Assembly (NCBI RefSeq): GCF_000717915.1
Contig: NZ_JOCX01000009.1
Span: 175,816-239,815, forward strand
DNA length: 64,000 nt
Direction: 5' to 3'
DNA from: Streptomyces sp. NRRL S-244
GTDB lineage: Bacteria > Actinomycetota > Actinomycetes > Streptomycetales > Streptomycetaceae
Shown here: positions 49,586 through 58,175 of the stretch, piece after piece
How the letters are laid out: the number at the start of each line of letters is the position of its first letter
Numbering within the stretch: position 1 is the first letter of the stretch
The notes under the pieces: model-generated
What the model was told of the DNA's origin: nothing
The model's input: only the letters and a program-made list of their open reading frames with translations
Database searches by the model: none
Made by a program: the position numbers and the translations under genes

Positions 49586-49772
49586 CAGTTCCTCCTCGAT
49601 CGCCACCACGTTCGGCTGTCCGAATGTCTAACAGTGTCCCGTCTAGGGGGCATCGCCCCCGCGCTAGACGAGAACGACATAGTTGCCGGTTCCCCCACAA
49701 AGCGACCAGGCGCTCTCGACAGATGAATGTGAGAGGCGTCACCCTGTCACTCATCCACGCGGGGAGGCATGG

Positions 49773-50519
49773 ATGGGCAGGAGCCGCAGAACAATTCCGG
49801 AGGAGCTTCTGCTGCTCGCTTTGGACCCGACCACGGGTACCACGGCGCAGCCGCAGTCGCTCGACCTCGGCCTGGCCGGGGCACAGCTAGTAGAGCTGGC
49901 TCTGGCAGGACGGATAGCCCCTGATGGGGATCGTATCGCCGTGGTGATGCCACGGCCGACAGGAGATCCGACTCTGGACTCCGCACTGGAACTGCTGCGC
50001 AGGCGCGGCAGCCCGGTACGGGCCGTCCACTGGATCGGCGGACCCCGGCTGGGGCTCCGCCAGATTTACCTCGCTCATCTGGAGCGTTGCGGCATGGTCC
50101 ATGCCGTCGCGGGCCAGATGTGCGGAGTGCTGCCGACGACTCGCTACCAGGCGACCGACACGGCGATCAGCCGGGAGATCCGTGCCCGGCTCGACAGTGC
50201 GATCCGCACCGGCGTACCGCCGGACCCGCGGACCGCGGCGCTCGCCGCACTGGCCCACGCGGTCGGACTCGGCAAGCACCTGTACCCCGGCAACGAGGGG
50301 CGGTCGTCCAGGTCCCGGCTGCGGGACCTGATCCGGCACGACCCGATGGGCGGTCTCGTGGCGCACGCCGTCATGGACGTCCAGAACGGTGTGGCTGCAC
50401 AGCCGCGCCGTGACCGCGCACCGGCGGCCCCGCCGGCCGCCCGGGCCACGGCGAACGGCGTACCGATGCAGGCGCGCCGGACGGGCGCGATGGCACGCGC
50501 CGGTGTGGCCGCGCACTGA
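49773..50519 (+). CDS. GPP34 (GOLPH3/VPS74-like) family protein
   Basis: A 248-residue peripheral membrane protein family related to eukaryotic GOLPH3, which binds phosphoinositide lipids. N-terminus TIPEELLLLALDPTTG, then LDLGLAGAQLVELALAGRI, and C-terminal AALAALAHAVGLGKHLYPG match the bacterial GPP34 pattern. GGGGAGG lies before the ATG at 49773. GPP34 genes are strongly expanded in Streptomyces; their function is unclear, possibly membrane trafficking or polarity-like roles. It is divergent from the carboxypeptidase gene and followed by a strong terminator. Confidence 0.9.
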   Translation: MGRSRRTIPEELLLLALDPTTGTTAQPQSLDLGLAGAQLVELALAGRIAPDGDRIAVVMPRPTGDPTLDSALELLRRRGSPVRAVHWIGGPRLGLRQIYLAHLERCGMVHAVAGQMCGVLPTTRYQATDTAISREIRARLDSAIRTGVPPDPRTAALAALAHAVGLGKHLYPGNEGRSSRSRLRDLIRHDPMGGLVAHAVMDVQNGVAAQPRRDRAPAAPPAARATANGVPMQARRTGAMARAGVAAH

Positions 50520-50611
50520 TCCACGGCTTTACCGATTCACCGCTCCAACGCTCCACCGAACCGCCATCGCCGCAACCGGCGTCCCCGATGACCCGGTTCG
50601 GGAGCCGCCAG

Positions 50612-50657
50612 CGCGCGGGATGGCGGGGCCGGTCCGCCGGCCCCGCCATCCCGCGCG
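50612..50657. terminator. Perfect 21-bp stem hairpin after GPP34 gene
   Basis: Arms CGCGCGGGATGGCGGGGCCG (plus G) and their exact complement enclose the loop TCCG. It starts 92 bases after the GPP34 stop and ends 109 bases before the XRE start, so it isolates these genes. No coding capacity is evident in the rest of 50520-50766. Confidence 0.85.
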
Positions 50658-50766
50658 TCTGCATTTCCGGGCCGTTCTCCGGCGCCGCCCCGCCCTTCGG
50701 TGGCAGTCTGCTCACCATCAGACACGCAGAGAGACAGAACCAGAAGAAGGCGGAGGTGCCGTTCAA

Positions 50767-51651
50767 GTGGCGTCCAATGTCAATCCCACCGTCCGACGCC
50801 GCCGACTGGGCATGGAGTTGCGCAAGCTCCGCGAGGACAAGGGCATGACGGCCGAGCAGGTCGCCGAACGCCTGCTCGTCTCCCAGTCGAAGATCAGCAG
50901 GCTGGAGAACGGCCGCCGTTCCATCAGCCAGCGCGACGTCCGCGACTTGTGCGACGTGTACGAGGTCGAGGACCGCCGGCTCGTCGACTCCCTCATGCAG
51001 ATGGCCAAGGATTCCCGCCAGCAGGGCTGGTGGCACGCCTTCGGCGACATCCCGTACAGCGTGTACATCGGCCTCGAAACCGATGCCGCCAGCCTGCGCA
51101 CCTACGAACCCCAGATGGTGCCCGGCCTGCTCCAGACCCCGGAGTACGCCCAGGCCCTCATCCGCGGCGCGCTGCCCGAGACCGCTCCGGCCGATGTCGA
51201 GAAGCGCGTCCAGGTGCGCATGCACCGGCAGAAACGGCTCTCCGAAACGGACAACAACAATCCGGAAGTCGGGCCGTTGCGGTTGTGGGCGGTCATCGAC
51301 GAGGCCGCGCTGCGCCGGCACGTGGGCGACCCCCAGCTGATGATCAAGCAGCTCGAGTACTTGATAGAGCAGTCCGAACAGCCGTACATCACCGTGCAGG
51401 TGATGCCGTTCTCGATGGGCGCCCACCCGGGCGTGAACGGCCAGTACGCGATCCTCGAGTTCCCCGACGCGTCGGACTCGACGGTGGTCTACATCGAGGG
51501 CGTGACGAGCGACCTGTACCTGGAGAAGGCCAACGACGTCCAGAAGTACAGCGTCATGTACGAGCACCTGCGCGCGCAGGCCCTCAACGTGGAGCAGACG
51601 CGCCAGTTCATCGCGGAGATCATCGGCGAGTACGCGGACAAGGGGAAGTAG
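50767..51651 (+). CDS. XRE-family regulator with DUF5753 (Scr1 type)
   Basis: A 294-residue protein. The helix-turn-helix (RLGMELRKLREDKGMTAEQV, AERLLVSQSKISRLENGRRS, about 12-60) is followed by a DUF5753 domain (about 100-285) with TYEPQMVPGLLQTPEYAQAL, YITVQVMPFSMGAHPG and TSDLYLEKANDVQKYSVMYE. These Scr1-like regulators always pair with a DUF397 gene, as here, and in S. coelicolor related pairs (WhiJ, BldB-linked) influence development. GTG at 50767 is preceded by GGAGG. The partner follows after about 210 bases. Confidence 0.9.
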   Translation: MASNVNPTVRRRRLGMELRKLREDKGMTAEQVAERLLVSQSKISRLENGRRSISQRDVRDLCDVYEVEDRRLVDSLMQMAKDSRQQGWWHAFGDIPYSVYIGLETDAASLRTYEPQMVPGLLQTPEYAQALIRGALPETAPADVEKRVQVRMHRQKRLSETDNNNPEVGPLRLWAVIDEAALRRHVGDPQLMIKQLEYLIEQSEQPYITVQVMPFSMGAHPGVNGQYAILEFPDASDSTVVYIEGVTSDLYLEKANDVQKYSVMYEHLRAQALNVEQTRQFIAEIIGEYADKGK

Positions 51652-51863
51652 GTAAAAGGGGAGGAAACCGGGCAGGTGGCGAGGGGGGGCCGGTACGGTA
51701 CACCGTTGCTCCCCAGCCACAGAAGTCCTGAATGGAATATGCCACTCGGTCGGGTGAATGCCCTCTTCACCCGTCGAGAGGTGCCGGTAGCGTCGATCAC
51801 GTCGGTCAGAGAAGCGAAATGGCTGACACCCCACTGGCACAACTCGCTGAACCGGAGAGAAAC

Positions 51864-52076
51864 ATGGCTATTCGTCAGGGCGCCACGGACAACTGGATCA
51901 AGTCCTCCTACTCCGGCGGAAACGGCGCTTGCGTCGAGGTCAAGTCCCCCGTCGTGGAGGCCATCGCGGTCCGCGACTCGAAGGTGCAGGACGGTCCGTC
52001 CCTCACCTTCGCGCCGGGTTCCTGGACCTCGTTCGTCGCCGACGTCACCGAGGGCCGGCTGGGACGCCTCGTCTGA
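51864..52076 (+). CDS. DUF397 small protein
   Basis: A 70-residue DUF397 protein: MAIRQGATDNWIKSSYSGGN, GACVEVKSPVVEAIAVRDSK, then FAPGSWTSFVADVTEGRLG. DUF397 proteins are regulators paired with XRE/DUF5753 partners, and often bind them. Start at 51864, with GGAGAGA seven bases upstream, is preferred over an in-frame ATG 15 codons earlier, which has a weak site. It belongs with the XRE gene ending at 51651. Confidence 0.88.
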   Translation: MAIRQGATDNWIKSSYSGGNGACVEVKSPVVEAIAVRDSKVQDGPSLTFAPGSWTSFVADVTEGRLGRLV

Positions 52077-52251
52077 ACGTCACGGCGTACGGCCCCGCCG
52101 ACCCCTCCTCTGCACCACGCGCAACGACTGCATTACCCGCACCACTGACTGAAGCCCTCTCGACTGGCCCGCCGTCCCGGCCGAGGGGGCTCGGCCATGT
52201 CCGCGGCCGACCCTGATCCGCCGGGGCCGGATTCCGCCCGTCCCCGGACAC

Positions 52252-52299
52252 CCTCCAGCGGAGCCCCCTCCAGCGGAGCTCCTTCTAGCGGAGCTCCCC
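52252..52299. repeat. Three tandem 15-bp repeats at the 3' end of the minus-strand gene
   Basis: Units with the core AGCGGAGC(C/T)CC recur at 15-base spacing (52257, 52272, 52287). The stop codon of the 283-aa gene lies in the third unit. They could be a remnant of slipped replication and would vary between strains. Confidence 0.75.
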
Positions 52300-53136
52300 C
52301 ACGTACCGGTCCGTTCCCGGCACCGTCGGGATGAACGGCGCCACCAGCTCCACGCGCCCCAGTCCGGCCTCGGCGACCTCGGCGTCCAGGCCCTGGAACC
52401 GGTCCCAGCACGTACGCGGATCGGCCTCCAGGAACCACAGCAGCGTCAACCGGGTGTCCACCCCCTCGACCTGCTTGACGTACGTCATCCGGTCGCCGGG
52501 CAACGGGGTCGGCCGGAAGACCGTCACCATCGCGGCCGGGGAGCCGTGCAGCCGCTTCGGCAGGGCGCGCGAACGCAGCCACTCCAGCAGCTCCGCCCGC
52601 TGCCCGGGGCCGTCGGCGTCGATGACCTGGAGGACCAGGCCGGCGTACGGGTGGTCGAGGGCGTGGAAGTCCCGGGGGCCCGCCGCCCCGTCGCGGTAGA
52701 CCGTGGCCTCGTGGTCCTGGAAGGCCGTGAAGACGTGGGTGCGGTCCTGATAGACGCGGCCGTCGCGGTTCAGGCGCTTGTTGATGCCGACCGTCCACTT
52801 CATGTGCTCGTCGTAGCGGCCCTCGGTCACCCAGTACGTGGAGAGGTAGCACCCGGCGCCGACGGGCTGGGCGACGGCCGATTTCTCCGGGTAGCGCAGC
52901 TGCTGGAGCTCGCGGGTGGCGACCCAGCGGCGGCCCGCGTACATCCAGGGCATGGCCATGGCGCCGGCGTAGCAGTGGTCGTCCTCGTACCAGCGGTTGT
53001 ACGCGTACTCGTGGCCCGGATGCGGTTCGACCATGGTGATCAGCGCGTGACCGGGGCGGACGCCGTACGGGCCCACCGCCGCCAGGTCGGCGTAGGTCTC
53101 GGGGCGGGTGTCTCGGCTCTGGTGTTCCGTCGTCAT
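52285..53136 (-). CDS. Conserved hypothetical protein, 283 aa
   Basis: A soluble protein with no signal peptide. Sequence features are HALITMVEPHPGHEYAYNRW, YEDDHCYAGAMAMPWMYAGR, a repeated dimeric alpha/beta-barrel-like pattern (ALITMVEP, AAMVTVFRPTPL) and WFLEADPRTCWDRFQGLDAE. This suggests two EthD-like or ABM-like ferredoxin-fold units, as in enzymes acting on aromatic or hydrophobic substrates, but the assignment is uncertain. It is divergent from an SDR gene, and a related palindromic operator lies before each start, so both seem to belong to one regulon, possibly a catabolic one. Confidence 0.78.
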   Translation of the reverse strand: MTTEHQSRDTRPETYADLAAVGPYGVRPGHALITMVEPHPGHEYAYNRWYEDDHCYAGAMAMPWMYAGRRWVATRELQQLRYPEKSAVAQPVGAGCYLSTYWVTEGRYDEHMKWTVGINKRLNRDGRVYQDRTHVFTAFQDHEATVYRDGAAGPRDFHALDHPYAGLVLQVIDADGPGQRAELLEWLRSRALPKRLHGSPAAMVTVFRPTPLPGDRMTYVKQVEGVDTRLTLLWFLEADPRTCWDRFQGLDAEVAEAGLGRVELVAPFIPTVPGTDRYVGELR

Positions 53137-53150
53137 GCCGAACGGTCTAG

Positions 53151-53165
53151 CTGATGCGACGTCAG
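53151..53165. promoter_or_regulatory. Palindromic operator before the 283-aa gene
   Basis: CTGATGCGACGTCAG, 14 bases upstream of the minus-strand start, preceded by TCTAG and followed by ATGG. It differs from the perfect copy at 53277-53291 at four of fifteen bases and keeps the CTGA and CGTCAG ends. Confidence 0.5.
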
Positions 53166-53276
53166 ATGGGGAGGGGGTGCGCAGTGTTCCGTCCCTCGGC
53201 ATACAGGTGTCACATGCATCTTTACGTGGGCGCCGGCACGCCACCCCCCTTCCCAACCCCGGGCCGAGGCTCTAGC

Positions 53277-53291
53277 CTGACGGACCGTCAG
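53277..53291. promoter_or_regulatory. Perfect palindromic operator before the SDR gene
   Basis: CTGACGG-A-CCGTCAG, 7-bp arms around one base, preceded by TCTAGC and followed by ATGG. It lies 29 bases before the SDR ATG, where a TetR-type repressor would block transcription. No such regulator gene is adjacent. Confidence 0.65.
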
Positions 53292-53320
53292 ATGGACCCC
53301 CGCCGCCGGGAGGCACGCGC

Positions 53321-54103
53321 ATGCTGCTGCAAGGGAAGACCGTCATCGTCTCCGGCGTCGGGGCCGGGCTGGGCCACCAGGTGGCCGCCGCCGTCGTACG
53401 GGACGGCGGGAACGCCGTGCTCGGGGCGCGGACCGAGGCCAACCTCGCCAAGTCCGCCGCCGAGATCGACCCCGACGGCGCGCACACGGCCCATCTGCCG
53501 ACCGACATCCGCGACGAGGAGCAGTGCGCGGCGCTCGCCGCCCTCGCGCGGGAGCGGTTCGGGGGGATCGACGCCGTCGTGCACGTGGCCGCCTGGGACT
53601 CCTACTTCGGGGGGCTCGAAGACGCCGACTTCGGGACGTGGTCGCAGATCATCGACGTCAACCTGCTCGGGACGCTGCGGATGACCCGGGCCTGCCTGCC
53701 CGCGCTCAAGGAGCGGGGCGGGTCCGTGGTCATCGTGGGCACGCAGTCCGCCGTGGCCGCGCCCAACGAGGTGCAGCAGGCGGCCTACGCCGCCTCCAAG
53801 GGTGCTCTGACCTCCGCCATGTACTCCATGGCCCGCGAGCTCGGGCCGCATCGGATCCGGGTCAACACGGTGCTGCCCGGGTGGATGTGGGGGCCGCCCG
53901 TCCAGGCGTTCGTCACCTTCACCGCGCACACCGAGGGGGTTCCCGAGGCCGAGGTGCACGCGCGGCTGACCGAGCGGATGGCGCTGCCCGACCTGGCCAC
54001 CGACGGGGACGTCGCCGACGCCGCCGTGTTCCTCGCCTCCGACCGGGCACGGGCGATAACCGGCCAGTCCCTGCTGGTCAACGCCGGTGAGCTGATGCGA
54101 TGA
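53321..54103 (+). CDS. SDR family oxidoreductase
   Basis: A 260-residue short-chain dehydrogenase. Cofactor-binding [19 protein letters not shown] (TGxxxGxG-like), DAVVHVAAW (NAG-like), and the catalytic S-YxxxK set in [12 protein letters not shown] and [11 protein letters not shown]. The C-terminus [16 protein letters not shown] is typical. GGGAGG precedes the ATG. The substrate is unknown; the shared operator with the divergent gene suggests joint use, perhaps in steroid or other hydrophobic-compound metabolism. Confidence 0.92.
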   Translation: MLLQGKTVIVSGVGAGLGHQVAAAVVRDGGNAVLGARTEANLAKSAAEIDPDGAHTAHLPTDIRDEEQCAALAALARERFGGIDAVVHVAAWDSYFGGLEDADFGTWSQIIDVNLLGTLRMTRACLPALKERGGSVVIVGTQSAVAAPNEVQQAAYAASKGALTSAMYSMARELGPHRIRVNTVLPGWMWGPPVQAFVTFTAHTEGVPEAEVHARLTERMALPDLATDGDVADAAVFLASDRARAITGQSLLVNAGELMR

Positions 54104-54152
54104 CGGCCCGGAGCCCCCTCGGCGGTCCGGCGTCGGATCGTATGCTCACGGC

Positions 54153-56714
54153 ATGACTCCGACCGACAACGCGATGCGCAGGGCGCTCCGCCGGGCCCGC
54201 GACGGCGTCGCGCTCGACGCGACCGAGGCGGCCGTGCTCCTCCAGGCGCGCGGCGAGGACCTCGAAGACCTCGCCGCCTCCGCCGCCCGGGTCCGCGACG
54301 CCGGCCTCGCGGCCGCCGGGCGGCCCGGCGTCATCACGTACTCGAAGAGCGTGTTCATCCCGCTGACCCGCCTGTGCCGCGACAAATGCCACTACTGCAC
54401 CTTCGCGACCGTCCCCGGCAAGCTCCGCCGGGCCGGCCACGGGATGTACATGTCCCCCGACGAAGTCCTCGACATCGCCCGCCGGGGCGCCGCGCTGGGC
54501 TGCAAGGAAGCGCTCATCACGCTCGGCGACAAGCCCGAGGAGCGCTGGCCCGAGGCCCGCGAGTGGCTGGAGGCGCAGGGGTACAGCGACACCATCTCCT
54601 ACGTGCGGGCCATCTCCATCCTGATCCTGGAGGAGACGGGGCTGCTGCCCCACCTGAACCCGGGTGTGATGTCGTGGGCCGACTTCCAACGGCTCAAGCC
54701 CGTCGCGCCCTCAATGGGGATGATGCTGGAGACCACGGCCAACCGTCTGTGGTCCGAGCCCGGCGGCCCCCACTTCGGCTCCCCCGACAAGGAGCCGGCC
54801 GTACGCCTTCGGGTGCTGGAGGACGCCGGGCGGTCCTCCGTGCCCTTCACCTCCGGGCTGCTCATCGGGATCGGCGAGACGTACGAGGAGCGCGCGGAAT
54901 CGCTGTTCGCGCTGCGCCGGGTCTCGCGCTCGTACCACGGCGTGCAGGAGCTGATCATCCAGAACTTCCGCGCCAAGCCGGACACGGCGATGCGCGGCAT
55001 GCCCGATGCCGAGCTGGACGACCTCGTCGCCACGGTCGCCGTCGCCCGGCACATCATGGGCCCCTCCGGCTGCCTGCAGGCGCCGCCCAACCTGGTCGAC
55101 GGGGAGTACGCGCGGCTGATCCGGGCCGGCATCGACGACTGGGGCGGCGTCTCGCCGCTGACCCCCGACCACGTGAACCCCGAGCGGCCCTGGCCCCAGA
55201 TCGACGTACTGGCCGAGCAGTCCGCGGCGGCCGGCTTCGAGCTGCGCGAGCGGCTCTGCGTGTACCCGGAGTTCGTGCAGCGCGGCGAGCCGTGGCTGGA
55301 CCCGCGGCTGCTGCCGCACGTACGGGCCCTGGCCGATCCCGAGACGGGTCTGGCGAACCCGGAGGCCGAGGTCGTCGGCCATCCCTGGCAGGAGCCGGAC
55401 GAGGGGTTCGGCTCGTACGGGCGCACCGATCTGCACGCCAGCATCGACACCGAGGGCCGGACCTCCGACCGGCGCGAGGACTTCGACCACGTCTACGGGG
55501 ACTGGGAGGCGCTGCGCGAGGCGGCCGCCCCCGGCATGGTCCCCGAGCGCATCGACACCGACGTGCGGGCGGCGCTCGCGCAGGCCGCCGACGATCCGAC
55601 GCGGCTGACCGACGCGCAGGCGCTGGCGCTGCTGCACGCGGACGGCCCGGCGCTGGACGCGCTGTGCCGGATCGCGGACGACCTGCGCAAGTCGGTGGTG
55701 GGCGACGACGTCACGTACATCGTCACGCGGAACATCAACTTCACGAACGTCTGCTACACCGGCTGCCGCTTCTGCGCGTTCGCGCAGCGCCGTACGGACG
55801 CCGACGCCTACACGCTGTCGCTGGACCAGGTCGCCGACCGGGCACGGCAGGCGTGGGACGTGGGCGCGGTCGAGGTGTGCATGCAGGGCGGCATCCACCC
55901 CGACCTGCCGGGGACGGCGTACTTCGACATCGCGCGGGCGGTGAAGGAGCGGGTGCCGGGGATGCACGTGCACGCGTTCTCGCCGATGGAGGTCGTCAAC
56001 GGGGCCACGCGGACGGGGATGTCCGTACGGGAGTGGCTGACGGCCGCCAAGGAGGCCGGGCTGGACTCCATCCCGGGCACGGCGGCGGAGATCCTGGACG
56101 ACGAGGTCCGCTGGGTGCTGACCAAGGGCAAACTGCCGACGGCGGACTGGATCGACGTCGTCACGACGGCGCACGAGCTGGGGATCCGCTCCTCGTCGAC
56201 CATGATGTACGGGCACGTGGACCAGCCGCGGCACTGGCTCGGGCACTTCCGCACCCTGGCCCGGATCCAGGAGCGGACGGGCGGCTTCACGGAGTTCGTG
56301 ACGCTGCCGTTCATCCACACCAACGCGCCGGTGTACCTGGCGGGCATCGCCCGGCCCGGTCCGACGGTCCGCGACAACCGCGCGGTGACGGCGATGGCCA
56401 GGATCCTGCTGCACCCGCACATCACCAACATCCAGACGAGCTGGGTGAAGCTGGGCGCGGAGGGCGCGGCCGAGATGCTGCGGTCGGGGGCCAACGACCT
56501 CGGCGGCACGCTGATGGAGGAGACCATCTCCCGGATGGCCGGGTCGAGTTACGGCTCGTACAAGTCCGTACGGGACCTCATCGCGGTCGCGGAGGCCGCG
56601 GGCCGGCCCGCGAAGGCCCGTACGACGCTGTACGGGGAGGTGCCGCAGGAGCGCCAGGAGGCGGCCCGCGCCTCGGACGGGCACCTTCCGGAGCTGCTGC
56701 CGGTGCTGGACTGA
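54153..56714 (+). CDS. fbiC: Bifunctional F0 synthase FbiC (CofG-CofH fusion)
   Basis: An 853-residue enzyme that makes 7,8-didemethyl-8-hydroxy-5-deazariboflavin (F0) of coenzyme F420 from tyrosine and 5-amino-6-ribitylaminouracil. Two radical SAM domains: the CofG half (about 50-400) with the cluster motif [10 protein letters not shown], and the CofH half (about 500-840) with [10 protein letters not shown]. Both have the CxxxCxxC triad. The length is that of actinobacterial FbiC. No strong Shine-Dalgarno precedes the ATG, so it may be leaderless. It is followed by a perfect terminator. A probable F420 user lies 3 kb downstream. Confidence 0.95.
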   Translation: MTPTDNAMRRALRRARDGVALDATEAAVLLQARGEDLEDLAASAARVRDAGLAAAGRPGVITYSKSVFIPLTRLCRDKCHYCTFATVPGKLRRAGHGMYMSPDEVLDIARRGAALGCKEALITLGDKPEERWPEAREWLEAQGYSDTISYVRAISILILEETGLLPHLNPGVMSWADFQRLKPVAPSMGMMLETTANRLWSEPGGPHFGSPDKEPAVRLRVLEDAGRSSVPFTSGLLIGIGETYEERAESLFALRRVSRSYHGVQELIIQNFRAKPDTAMRGMPDAELDDLVATVAVARHIMGPSGCLQAPPNLVDGEYARLIRAGIDDWGGVSPLTPDHVNPERPWPQIDVLAEQSAAAGFELRERLCVYPEFVQRGEPWLDPRLLPHVRALADPETGLANPEAEVVGHPWQEPDEGFGSYGRTDLHASIDTEGRTSDRREDFDHVYGDWEALREAAAPGMVPERIDTDVRAALAQAADDPTRLTDAQALALLHADGPALDALCRIADDLRKSVVGDDVTYIVTRNINFTNVCYTGCRFCAFAQRRTDADAYTLSLDQVADRARQAWDVGAVEVCMQGGIHPDLPGTAYFDIARAVKERVPGMHVHAFSPMEVVNGATRTGMSVREWLTAAKEAGLDSIPGTAAEILDDEVRWVLTKGKLPTADWIDVVTTAHELGIRSSSTMMYGHVDQPRHWLGHFRTLARIQERTGGFTEFVTLPFIHTNAPVYLAGIARPGPTVRDNRAVTAMARILLHPHITNIQTSWVKLGAEGAAEMLRSGANDLGGTLMEETISRMAGSSYGSYKSVRDLIAVAEAAGRPAKARTTLYGEVPQERQEAARASDGHLPELLPVLD

Positions 56715-56733
56715 GGGGTACGCGGGAACGCGG

Positions 56734-56767
56734 ACGGCCCGGCCGGGGGCGATCCCGGCCGGGCCGT
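56734..56767. terminator. Bidirectional terminator after fbiC
   Basis: A perfect 14-bp inverted repeat (ACGGCCCGGCCGGG and its complement) with loop GGCGAT, between the convergent stops at 56714 and 56791. Confidence 0.85.
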
Positions 56768-56790
56768 TCGTCGTGGCGGCCGGTTCCTGG

Positions 56791-57885
56791 TCAGCCGACG
56801 AGGAGGTCCTTCTTGAGCTGCTTCAGCTCGCGGGCGTCGATGCCGAGCCCGTCCTTCAGGTAGCGGTCGAAGGTGCCGTACTTGGCCTTGACCTCGTCGT
56901 AGCCGGAGTTCAGGTACTCGGCGCGCACGTCGAGCATCGGCTTGTAGACGGCGGCCTGCGGGGCCGGCAGGTGCGACAGGACGGCGTCGTTGGCGGCCTT
57001 GCGGTAGTCGTTGCTGGCCAGGTAGTCGGCCATGACGGTGTCGCCCGGCACGCCGAGAGCGGTCAGCAGGGTGGCGTTCGCCCAGCCCGTACGGTCCTTG
57101 CCGGCGGTGCAGTGGAAGAGGACGGCGCGGTCGCGGTCGCGCTCCAGGCCCTCGAAGACCTGGCTGTACGCCTTCTTGCCGCCCTCGCCGCCGACCATCG
57201 CCTTTTCGGCGTCGACCATGGCCTTGACGGCCTCGTCGGGGGACTTCGGCAGGACCTGGAAGGAGCCGGAGCCCGCGAAGACGTCGGCGACGGTGTACGT
57301 GGCACCGGCCGGGACCTTGTCGGGGTCGGTGGTGCGCTCGCTCTCCATGCGCAGGTCGAAGACGGTCTTGACGCGCAGGCGCTGGAGCTTGGCCAGGTCG
57401 GCTGCGGTCAGCTTGTCGAGGGCGTCGGAGCGGTAGACCTCGCCCATCTTGACCCACTGGCCGGTGGTGGTGCGGTAGCCGCCCGCGTCTCGGAAGTTGA
57501 CCGCTCCTTCGAGCTTGATCAGGCGGTCGGCGAGGCGCAGGCCCTCGCCGCGGTCGGGCTCGAAGTCGAACCACTGGCGGTCGGCGGCGGGCAGCCCCGA
57601 CACGACGGCGGTGCCCTGGGCGCCGCCCTTGGCGACGACCTTGCCGTTCGCCTTGATCTCGACCCGCTTGGTGCCCGGGGCGTTCCACTTCAGCGTGAAC
57701 CGGCCGTCGGCGCCGGCGGTGACGGTGGCCTCGGTGAACGGTACGGAGGTGCGGCCGTGGTGGTGGCCGGTCCAGGGGAGGTCCCAGCCGGTGGAGGCCG
57801 GGGAGGCGGTGGCGGCGGGGGCTGCGACCAGCGAAGCGGTGAGCGCGGAGGCGACGACGGTCGCGGCGAGGAGTGCCTTCTTCAT
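56791..57885 (-). CDS. Secreted tyrosine-protein phosphatase (PtpB-like)
   Basis: A 364-residue exported phosphatase. Signal peptide MKKALLAATVVASALTASLV, cleaved after ATA; a beta-rich N-terminal domain (about 35-120) then the phosphatase domain with NFRDAGGYRTTTGQWVKMGE, FDLRMESERTTDPD and the P-loop HCTAGKDRTGWANA (HCx5R), as in the Y_phosphatase3 family of Mycobacterium PtpB, a lipid/protein phosphatase. The ATG at 57885 with AAGGGC upstream is preferred over an ATG twelve codons earlier that lacks a site. The substrate in Streptomyces is unknown. Confidence 0.88.
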   Translation of the reverse strand: MKKALLAATVVASALTASLVAAPAATASPASTGWDLPWTGHHHGRTSVPFTEATVTAGADGRFTLKWNAPGTKRVEIKANGKVVAKGGAQGTAVVSGLPAADRQWFDFEPDRGEGLRLADRLIKLEGAVNFRDAGGYRTTTGQWVKMGEVYRSDALDKLTAADLAKLQRLRVKTVFDLRMESERTTDPDKVPAGATYTVADVFAGSGSFQVLPKSPDEAVKAMVDAEKAMVGGEGGKKAYSQVFEGLERDRDRAVLFHCTAGKDRTGWANATLLTALGVPGDTVMADYLASNDYRKAANDAVLSHLPAPQAAVYKPMLDVRAEYLNSGYDEVKAKYGTFDRYLKDGLGIDARELKQLKKDLLVG

Positions 57886-58175
57886 GCCCTTGAGGCTGTT
57901 GGCCGCCGGAGAACTCTGCATGAACGAGACATGGCCTGAACCGACCGGCTCCAAGGCGAGTGGCAAAACGTGCCACTTGCCGATCAAGGCGCGCCACCTG
58001 GGCATCTGGTGGCCGTTTCGGACCGGATGTGAACGAGATGTCGCGGGATCGTGGTGCGGAATCCAGCCGATCTGCACGCGCATACGGCCTGCTGGACGCC
58101 CTGGTTCCGGATTCGATCAGACGTGTCCATTACAGTGCGCGCCAGAGCATGCCGGGGCGGGGCAGGGGGATCGCG

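Noticed and set aside
50767..52076. The XRE/DUF397 pair as a type II toxin-antitoxin system.
   Set aside because: There is no toxin domain. These pairs are known developmental or regulatory modules in Streptomyces, so a regulatory reading is preferred.
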